A stretch of DNA of 5,327 nucleotides from a bacterium (GTDB lineage Bacteria > Patescibacteriota > Patescibacteriia > UBA1558 > GWA2-36-10): positions 1-5,327 of the forward strand of contig JAUYFP010000024.1 of NCBI GenBank assembly GCA_030690875.1, in the 5' to 3' direction. Position numbers and translations under genes: made by a program. The notes under the pieces are model-generated. The model was not told the DNA's origin. It saw nothing but the letters and a program-made list of their open reading frames with translations, and made no database searches. Below are positions 1 to 4,858 of this stretch, piece after piece; within the stretch, counting starts at the first letter, position 1, and the number at the start of each line of letters is the position of its first letter.

Positions 1-1767
1 GCTGGTCCAATAGCTGGTTTGCAAATTGGCAGAGTGGAAGGTCAATTAGTTCTTAATCCTAGTGTTGAGGCCAAGACCAAAAGTGATTTGGATTTGTTTG
101 TGGCTGGTTCCAAAGACGAAGTAGTGATGATTGAAGCTGGCTCTAAAGAAGTATTAGAAGCTGATATGTTTGAGGCCATAAGTTTTGCCAGCAAGCATTT
201 AAGAAAATTAACAACTTTTGTAGAAGATATAATAAAAGAAGTGGGCGTCAGCAAAACCAGAGCGGATTTAGATGAAGCCAAGGAAGCGGAAAGAAAATTA
301 GTCAGAGGAAAAGTGGAAGCCGTGCTAGCTAATTATAATTTAGCTGATTGTTTTGATCCTGATAAATCAAAAATGAAAGTGGCTATGTCCAAGATTGAGG
401 ACAAGGTAAATGAAACCTTGAAGGAAGATAATGAAGTTTCTAAAGATATGCGAGCTATGGGTTTATCAATGATTGATGAAGCTTTAACTCAGGCTTTCAA
501 AAAGTTAGTTTTAGAGCAGAAGAAGCGTCCGGATGGCCGAGCTTTTGATGAAATCAGAGCTTTGTCAGCTGAAGTGGCGCTTTTACCTAGAACACACGGT
601 AGCGCTTTATTTTCCCGCGGTGAAACGCAGGTTCTATCAGTAGTTACCTTGGGCGCGCCTGGAGATGAGCAGACTTTGGATAGTATGGAAGAGTCCGGTA
701 CCAAAAAATATATGCATCATTATAATTTTCCGGGTTTTAGCACCGGTGAAGTAAAACCATTAAGAGGTCCCGGCCGTAGAGAAATCGGCCATGGCGCTTT
801 GGCGGAAAAAGCTTTAATGCCAGTTTTGCCTTCTGATGAAGATTTTCCTTATACTATTAGAGTGGTTTCAGAAGTTTTGGGTTCAAATGGTTCTTCTTCA
901 CAGGCTTCAGTTTGTGGTTCCAGTATGTCGCTAATGGACGCTGGCGTGCCTATCAAAGAAGCGGTGGCCGGTGTGGCTATGGGTGTGGTAGTAGATGATA
1001 AGGATAAAAATAAGTATGAGATTTTGACTGACATCCAAGGCATCGAGGATCACGCTGGACATATGGATTTTAAAGTTGCCGGCACTAAAAAAGGCATTAC
1101 TGCTATTCAATTGGATATCAAGTTGGGTGGCATAAGCTACGAAATAGTGGAAAAGACTTTGGCCAAAGCCAAAATCGGCCGTGAGAAAATTATGGAAGTA
1201 ATGAATAAAGCTATTGCCGAACCAAGAAAAGAATTATCTCCTTACGCGCCTCGTATTACCACTATGCATATTGATCCGGATAAGATCCGAGAGGTCATTG
1301 GCTCAGGTGGCAAGATAATAAATGAAATTATTGACGCTTGTAATGTCAGTATTGATATTGAAAAAGACGGTTTGGTGCTTATTACCTCAGTTAGTGGTGA
1401 AGGCGCTTTGAAAGCTCAGAAGTGGATTGAAAATATCGTCAAAGAAATCCAAGTGGGAGAAATATATGAAGGTCCGGTGCTAAATATTATCACTGATAAA
1501 AATAATGGCAACGAAATCGGCGCTATTGTAGAGCTCTCTCCTGGCAAAGACGGCATGGTGCACATTTCTCAGGTGTCTTATACTAGAATAAACAAGATTT
1601 CCGATGTGCTTAAAGTCGGTGATATAGTCAAAGTGAAAGTAATGGATGTGGACAAAGAAAAAAACAGAGTCAGCTTGTCTATCAGAGAGCTTTTGCCAAG
1701 ACCGGATGGTTTTGTGGAAGCGCCTCGAGCTCCCAAAAAACCATTTTTTAGAAAAAATAAGTTCTAA
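1..1767 (+). CDS. pnp: Polynucleotide phosphorylase (PNPase), 5'-truncated by window edge
   Basis: This is a phosphorolytic 3'-5' exoribonuclease that degrades mRNA to nucleoside diphosphates. The reading frame is open from base 1, so the start lies outside the window; 588 residues are present, and the family is usually about 700-740. By fragment residue: the end of the first RNase PH domain (GPIAGLQIG at 2-10, VLNP at 17-20), an all-helical linker (about 80-170), the second RNase PH domain from RPDGR (176-180), a phosphate-binding NGSSSQASVCG (296-306), and TDIQGIEDHAGHMDF, whose D350 and D356 match the metal-binding Asp pair of E. coli PNPase. A KH domain follows with GSGG (434-437), then an S1 domain (about 486-562, GMVHISQV) and a short basic tail. 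All key active-site motifs seen are intact. The S1 domain has IGAIVEL after a short insertion where FGAFVEL is usual. It ends 8 nt before the next gene. Family assignment is very secure. Confidence 0.97.
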   Translation, partial: AGPIAGLQIGRVEGQLVLNPSVEAKTKSDLDLFVAGSKDEVVMIEAGSKEVLEADMFEAISFASKHLRKLTTFVEDIIKEVGVSKTRADLDEAKEAERKLVRGKVEAVLANYNLADCFDPDKSKMKVAMSKIEDKVNETLKEDNEVSKDMRAMGLSMIDEALTQAFKKLVLEQKKRPDGRAFDEIRALSAEVALLPRTHGSALFSRGETQVLSVVTLGAPGDEQTLDSMEESGTKKYMHHYNFPGFSTGEVKPLRGPGRREIGHGALAEKALMPVLPSDEDFPYTIRVVSEVLGSNGSSSQASVCGSSMSLMDAGVPIKEAVAGVAMGVVVDDKDKNKYEILTDIQGIEDHAGHMDFKVAGTKKGITAIQLDIKLGGISYEIVEKTLAKAKIGREKIMEVMNKAIAEPRKELSPYAPRITTMHIDPDKIREVIGSGGKIINEIIDACNVSIDIEKDGLVLITSVSGEGALKAQKWIENIVKEIQVGEIYEGPVLNIITDKNNGNEIGAIVELSPGKDGMVHISQVSYTRINKISDVLKVGDIVKVKVMDVDKEKNRVSLSIRELLPRPDGFVEAPRAPKKPFFRKNKF

Positions 1768-1775
1768 AAGCCAAG

Positions 1776-3107
1776 GTGCAGTTTATAACACTGGTCAAAA
1801 AAAGAAATAATTTTTATTTAAAAGTAATTGCTCTGCCAATAGCGCTTTTACTTTTATTTTTAATTATTTTTCTTTGGCCGAAAAAGCCCATATTGCCGAT
1901 AAAGTATTATTTGCCCGTAAATACTAGCTTTTATCTGCATTTAAAAGAGAGCGACTGGTTGCCGAGCAATCAAGATAATCCTAGCTTTATCAGCAACGAG
2001 GCCTTTGTTACTCTATGGCAAAAGCAAAAAGAGCTTTTGGGGCCTTACTATAACAACCTAGAAGAGCTAGTTTGGTTTAAGACAGAAGGAAATTTTAGCG
2101 ATGATAGTTTTTTGTTGCGTTTTTCCACTTTGCCGGACAAAAAATATCTGGAAAGTATGGAAAAAAATTTAGGCAACTATTATTTTTCTAAGTTGGATAA
2201 AAATATTTTGCTGTTTTCCAGCTTTTTGCCGGAAGATATCATTTATCAACAGGAAGAATTGTCAGTTGAGGATATTTATTTTCAATCCGAGGCCATAATT
2301 TATCTGCAAAGTGGTATGAAGCCGGAATTTTTAGTGGCCTTCGGCGATTTTATTGAACCACTGATGGGGGAAGAGGGTATTTTTATCGGTTTAGATAAAA
2401 GTAATAGGCAAATAAATTTTTTAAGCGCCAGTCAAAGCAAGATTAGTGGCAATGAAGCTGACTTTTCAGGATTGCTGTTGCCGGAAAGTATGGATTTGGG
2501 TTTTGCTTTTTCTTCTGAGCTCTTGCTGGAGCACAAAAAAATAATTAGCAACTTATTGATAAATAATTTTATTTCTTTGCCGCTGGAAACATTGGGCCTT
2601 GATTATCGGGAGGGCTCACTACTGGAAAAAAAAGCGATTTTTCAGCAAGGCGACAATTGGCTCGCGCTTTCCCAGATCCCTTGGGGAGAGGAGCTTTGGC
2701 AATTTTTAAATATTTTTAAAGTAAAGGAAGTTTATAAGACTTTAGCTGACGGAACTGGCTATTATGAACTTATGGCCGACAAGGACCAATTAAACAAAGA
2801 ATATGAATTGGCGGGCATAAAGTATTATCAAATGGGCAATTTATATACTTTAGAGCGCGGTAGCTATTATTATTTGAGTAATAGCGAAGAGTTTATTAAA
2901 AATATTATCAGCCAGCCGAAAAAAATCAGTGACTTATTGTTTTGTGGAAATATGGATAACAAAAAGATAGAGGATTTTGTGCTTATAAACAGCGATAAAT
3001 TATCAGACAAACTCAGCCGCGATTATTTAGTATCTAAAAACATCACTAGTTTCAAAGCTTTTTCGTATAAAATTGATAATTTTAGCGGTTTAAGACTTTG
3101 TTACTAA
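1776..3107 (+). CDS. Membrane-anchored extracytoplasmic protein, DUF3352-like, unknown function
   Basis: The product is 443 residues. After a short basic N-terminus (KKR at 8-10) there is one strong hydrophobic segment at about 15-34, then WPKKP and a long soluble region. This predicts a signal-anchor protein with its bulk outside the membrane. No lipobox cysteine follows the hydrophobic stretch, so it is not an obvious LspA substrate. The phrase LPVNTSFYLHL (46-56) just after the anchor, followed by weakly conserved alternating beta/alpha sequence, resembles DUF3352-type proteins; this is recall, not a search. No catalytic motif was recognised. The start is GTG: an in-frame TAA lies at 1758-1760 and the first in-frame ATG is well over 100 codons in, so GTG at 1776 is the only good choice. 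Its Shine-Dalgarno is weak. The 8-nt gap after pnp implies cotranscription. Function is unknown. Confidence 0.85.
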   Translation: MQFITLVKKRNNFYLKVIALPIALLLLFLIIFLWPKKPILPIKYYLPVNTSFYLHLKESDWLPSNQDNPSFISNEAFVTLWQKQKELLGPYYNNLEELVWFKTEGNFSDDSFLLRFSTLPDKKYLESMEKNLGNYYFSKLDKNILLFSSFLPEDIIYQQEELSVEDIYFQSEAIIYLQSGMKPEFLVAFGDFIEPLMGEEGIFIGLDKSNRQINFLSASQSKISGNEADFSGLLLPESMDLGFAFSSELLLEHKKIISNLLINNFISLPLETLGLDYREGSLLEKKAIFQQGDNWLALSQIPWGEELWQFLNIFKVKEVYKTLADGTGYYELMADKDQLNKEYELAGIKYYQMGNLYTLERGSYYYLSNSEEFIKNIISQPKKISDLLFCGNMDNKKIEDFVLINSDKLSDKLSRDYLVSKNITSFKAFSYKIDNFSGLRLCY

Positions 3108-3159
3108 ATTTTATACAGTGTTTGCACAGTTAAGATGAAAAACCTAGATTTTTAGGGCT

Positions 3160-3208
3160 ATAGTCCCGAGCGGCTTGTGGTGAGTGTAGTCGAACTAAGT
3201 CGAGGGAT
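3160..3208. repeat. Possible small intergenic repeat element
   Basis: This GC-richer island sits in AT-rich spacer soon after the preceding stop codon. It is bounded by TCCC (3164-3167) and GGGA (3204-3207), and contains AGTCGA twice (inside TAGTCGAACTAAGTCGAGGG). Its composition and the TCCCGAG...TCGAGGGA edges recall short dispersed palindromic repeats found between genes in many environmental bacteria. Only one copy is in the window, so repeat status is inference. Confidence 0.35.
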
Positions 3209-3227
3209 GTGGATAACTTGTTGATAT
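3208..3227 (-). promoter_or_regulatory. DnaA-box-like pair
   Basis: TGTGGATAA at 3208-3216 is the exact reverse complement of the consensus DnaA box TTATCCACA. After a 2-nt gap, TGTTGATAT (3219-3227) is a degenerate copy (7 of 9). An AT-rich tract follows (about 3224-3260). The degenerate 9-mer recurs exactly at 3317-3325, between the -35 and -10 of the next promoter. One perfect box can occur by chance, so DnaA binding is only a possibility; no dnaA, dnaN or rpmH is in the window. Confidence 0.35.
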
Positions 3228-3306
3228 TTAAAAATATTTTTTACAATTTTGTCAAATAGTGGTAAAACCTTTTGTTTTTTCATCTAAGATTAGCTTAAAT
3301 ATGTCA

Positions 3307-3335
3307 TTGACACTTGTGTTGATATGTGATATACT
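3307..3335 (+). promoter_or_regulatory. Near-consensus sigma70 promoter driving the non-coding region
   Basis: A perfect -35 TTGACA (3307-3312), a 17-nt spacer and -10 TATACT (3330-3335), with a TGn extended -10 (TG at 3327-3328). Predicted transcription start is near 3341-3343. No credible open reading frame follows for about 480 nt, which points to a non-coding RNA or a very long leader. Confidence 0.75.
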
Positions 3336-3341
3336 AAGAGT

Positions 3342-3747
3342 ATAAATAAGTACTTTAGCAACTTAAATAAAGGATTAGTCATTAATCATTAGTGATTAGC
3401 CCTTTCCATTGCACTATTCTAGAAAAATTTGAAGCGCTCTGACCGCTTCTAGAAAAATAAAACAAAAATAAAAACAACAAAAAAGGCTATCCTTTCCCCA
3501 CTGCATAGTTGCGCGTTAAATATTTAGCGCCTAGCTATGCAGCGAGGAAGAGATCAGACCATAGAATGGTGAAATGGTGTAACCTTTGAGTCAGAGATAG
3601 GTATTTACAACGCTTTTACAAAAAAGTATTAGCCAGCCAATTTTGACTTACAAAAAGTCATTCTAATCTTTTATAAAAGCGCCGAAGGCGCATCATTCCA
3701 GCCTTAAAACAACAATAACGGGCCACGGACATGCGCCTTTTAGTTTT
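3342..3747 (+). ncRNA. Candidate structured non-coding RNA, class not recognised
   Basis: About 400 nt lie between a strong promoter and a terminator-like hairpin, with no credible ORF. Helices visible in order: TAATCA/TGATTA (3383-3388, 3393-3398) inside AAAGG/CCTTT (3369-3373, 3401-3405); GAAGCG/CGCTTC (3431-3436, 3444-3449); an A-rich linker (about 3453-3484); CTGCATAG/CTATGCAG (3501-3508, 3535-3542) with inner GCGC/GCGC; ACCAT/ATGGT (3558-3562, 3566-3570); CTTTG/CAGAG (3584-3588, 3592-3596); CGCTTTTA/TAAAAGCG (3611-3618, 3674-3681) enclosing TGACTT/AAGTCA (3644-3649, 3655-3660); then the 3' hairpin. The size fits a housekeeping RNA. However, I do not see the tmRNA T-arm and CCA end, the RNase P P4 strands, the SRP core, or common riboswitch cores. 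It could instead be a long cis-acting leader of the downstream traR-like/lspA unit. Boundaries are inferred from the promoter and terminator. Confidence 0.5.
3684..3747 (+). terminator. Terminator-like hairpin at the end of the non-coding RNA
   Basis: AAGGCGCAT (3685-3693) pairs perfectly over 9 bp with ATGCGCCTT (3731-3739), with one more G-U pair at 3684/3740, and TTTTAGTTTT (3738-3747) forms an interrupted T-tract that partly overlaps the stem. The 37-nt loop is long for an intrinsic terminator. The left arm also takes part in a competing hairpin, GCGCC-GAA-GGCGC (3679-3691), so termination may be conditional. Confidence 0.45.
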
Positions 3748-3759
3748 GCCTTTAAATCC

Positions 3760-3787
3760 TTGATTTTTGTGGATTTTTTGCTATAAT
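3760..3787 (+). promoter_or_regulatory. sigma70 promoter for the traR-like/lspA unit
   Basis: -35 TTGATT (3760-3765), a 16-nt spacer and a perfect -10 TATAAT (3782-3787) with an extended TGC just before it (3779-3781). Predicted start is near 3794, giving an untranslated leader of about 33 nt before the ATG at 3827. It lies directly after the terminator-like structure, so the two genes have their own promoter. Confidence 0.75.
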
Positions 3788-3826
3788 TTAGGGGCATTAT
3801 TAACTTAATCAGTTTAAGATAAAGTC

Positions 3827-4189
3827 ATGAAAACGGACGCCAAGTTTTTAGAAGAGCGAAAACAGGAGCTTTTGAAGAGAAGGGAAGAACTTTTAAGTGA
3901 ACTTAAAGAAGACACAGTTCAAGTGGCGGACAATGATTACAGCGCCAAGTTTGTTGATTTGGGCGAAAAAGAAGATGAAAATGCCGCTGAAGTGGCTCTT
4001 TTTGAAAAGAACTTGTCTTTGGAAAAGACTTTGGAAGTTTCGTTGTATAATGTTAATCGAGCCATAAAAAAGATAGCGGATGGCAAATACGGAATTTGTG
4101 AAAAATGCGGTTCAGCTATTAATCCGGACAGATTAAAAGCTTTTCCATCAGCTACTGCTTGTATGGATTGCAAACGCAAGGCCTTATAG
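3827..4189 (+). CDS. DksA/TraR-family C4 zinc-finger protein
   Basis: The product is 120 residues. A charged helical N-terminus (about 5-30) and a second helix (about 55-85) suggest the coiled-coil hairpin of this family, joined by an acidic tip region (DNDYSAKFVDLGEKEDENA, 35-53). A C-terminal zinc finger follows with C91, C94, C112 and C115, giving the family's CX2C-X17-CX2C spacing. DksA relatives enter the secondary channel of RNA polymerase and tune initiation, often with ppGpp; whether this short version does so is inference. Its tip lacks the exact DxxDxA motif of E. coli DksA (DNDYSA is the closest stretch), so it is better named TraR/DksA-type than dksA. An in-frame TAA at 3815-3817 makes ATG 3827 the only upstream start. 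Shine-Dalgarno is poor. Its TAG stop touches the lspA ATG, so the two form one transcript. Confidence 0.9.
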   Translation: MKTDAKFLEERKQELLKRREELLSELKEDTVQVADNDYSAKFVDLGEKEDENAAEVALFEKNLSLEKTLEVSLYNVNRAIKKIADGKYGICEKCGSAINPDRLKAFPSATACMDCKRKAL

Positions 4190-4612
4190 ATGACTAAGTA
4201 TTTTTTTAACTTAATATTTTTATTTTTAATTGATAGATTCCTTAAAGTTTTATTTATTTTAAAGCCATCAGTCGCTGAGCGATTTGGTGGCTTTGTTGAT
4301 TTATCAACAAATGAAAATATCGCTTTTTCTCTGCCAATAAGCTATTTCATTTTATACCCGCTGATTTTTTTGATTTTGTTTTTTTTGATAAAACAGTGGC
4401 TCATAGCTTTTAAGGCAAAAAGCACTTTACTTTGGCCTTGGGGACTTATTATTATTGGCGCGATTTCTAATCTTTTGGACAGATTTTATTATGGTGGGGT
4501 AATTGATTTTATTAGTCTACCTTATTTTACGGTTTTTAATATTTCCGATCTCTATATTTCAGTCGGCGTGATCTGGATAATCTGGTACAATTGGTTTCAT
4601 AAAAAAACTTGA
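4190..4612 (+). CDS. lspA: Lipoprotein signal peptidase (signal peptidase II)
   Basis: This membrane aspartyl protease cuts the signal peptide from diacylglyceryl-modified prolipoproteins. The protein is 140 residues, slightly shorter than the usual 150-170, with four hydrophobic segments (about 5-24, 50-73, 82-95, 120-136). Family motifs in order: D15 in the first segment (IDRFLK), NENIAFS (41-47, the NxGxAFS motif with the middle Gly replaced by Asn), ISNLLDR (92-98), VIDF with D106, and FNISD with D120. D106 and D120 match the catalytic Asp pair. The ATG follows directly on the stop codon of the traR-like gene, with AAGG (4178-4181) as a modest ribosome site 8 nt upstream, so translation is probably coupled. 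It ends in UGA after a basic HKKT tail. No lipobox protein is seen in the window. Identification is secure. Confidence 0.95.
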   Translation: MTKYFFNLIFLFLIDRFLKVLFILKPSVAERFGGFVDLSTNENIAFSLPISYFILYPLIFLILFFLIKQWLIAFKAKSTLLWPWGLIIIGAISNLLDRFYYGGVIDFISLPYFTVFNISDLYISVGVIWIIWYNWFHKKT

Positions 4613-4627
4613 GCTAAATATTTTTCC

Positions 4628-4656
4628 TTGACAAATTTTTTCTTTAGTCTTAAGAT
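4628..4656 (+). promoter_or_regulatory. Probable sigma70 promoter for comM
   Basis: A perfect -35 TTGACA (4628-4633), a 17-nt spacer and a -10-like TAAGAT (4651-4656, 4 of 6); GATACT (4654-4659) is an alternative with a longer spacer. The predicted start near 4663 falls at the left end of the inverted repeat at 4664, so the transcript would begin with that stem and carry a leader of about 195 nt. Confidence 0.55.
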
Positions 4657-4663
4657 ACTAACA

Positions 4664-4789
4664 TCCAAGAAAAGCGATTTTCCCCGCGTAGCGGGGTCGC
4701 CCTTTGGGCGAGGAGAGCACGGTTAGTTTTTGTTTTGGCTTTGGCGTGGGGCTTTTGGTCAAAATAATTGCTTAGTCGCTTTTCTTGGA
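4664..4789. repeat. Long-range 14-bp perfect inverted repeat
   Basis: TCCAAGAAAAGCGA (4664-4677) is the exact reverse complement of TCGCTTTTCTTGGA (4776-4789), enclosing 98 nt. Inside are two perfect hairpins: CCCCGC-GTA-GCGGGG (4682-4696) and TCGCCC-TTT-GGGCGA (4697-4711). A 14-bp match at this distance is unlikely by chance. It could be the leader structure of the comM mRNA or a small palindromic inserted element. Confidence 0.7.
4670..4705. repeat. Direct repeat, copy 1 (36 bp)
   Basis: This block is identical over 36 nt to 4796-4831. The unit reads AAAAGCGATTTT, then the CCCCGC/GCGGGG hairpin with a GTA loop, then TCGCCCTTT. Here TCGCCC (4697-4702) is closed by GGGCGA (4706-4711) across a 3-nt loop. 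Confidence 0.9.
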
Positions 4790-4795
4790 CTTAGA

Positions 4796-4831
4796 AAAAG
4801 CGATTTTCCCCGCGTAGCGGGGTCGCCCTTT
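4796..4831. repeat. Direct repeat, copy 2 (36 bp)
   Basis: Second copy of the block at 4670-4705. TCGCCC (4823-4828) again meets GGGCGA (4839-4844), but across a different 10-nt loop, so the stem is kept while the loop has changed. The hairpin ends 14 nt before the comM ATG, where it could affect ribosome access. Confidence 0.9.
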
Positions 4832-4858
4832 TGTTGGTGGGCGATGTAATTATATTTT

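Noticed and set aside
42..1043. Open frames of 64-79 codons on the minus strand inside pnp
   Set aside because: They lie opposite strongly conserved PNPase coding sequence and their translations show no recognisable domain; they are shadows.
3141..3167. Possible terminator after the membrane-protein gene (CCTA...TAGG, GGG...CCC)
   Set aside because: Stems are only 3-4 bp and no T-tract follows; no convincing intrinsic terminator seen.
3541..3590. RNase P-like wording (GAGGAAGAG, GGTGAAATGGTG) in the non-coding region
   Set aside because: The universal P4 strands and the 3' ACAGAA...CCCGGCUUA block are missing, so the likeness is superficial.
3301..3763. Tiny ORFs (ATG at 3301, 3566 and 3731, 7-14 codons)
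   Set aside because: The first overlaps the promoter, the others overlap helices; none has a ribosome site or coding character.
3937..4179. 80-codon minus-strand open frame opposite the traR-like gene
   Set aside because: The + strand has an intact CX2C-X17-CX2C protein; the reverse frame shows nothing recognisable.
4292..4311. Perfect inverted repeat TTTGTTGAT-TT-ATCAACAAA inside lspA
   Set aside because: It lies within conserved coding sequence and a 9-bp arm at this spacing can arise by chance in AT-rich DNA; no functional context.
4613..4650. Terminator for the traR-like/lspA unit
   Set aside because: T-rich runs are present but no stable stem precedes them.
4664..4844. CRISPR array
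   Set aside because: Only two repeat copies, internally palindromic and 90 nt apart, with no cas genes; does not fit an array.
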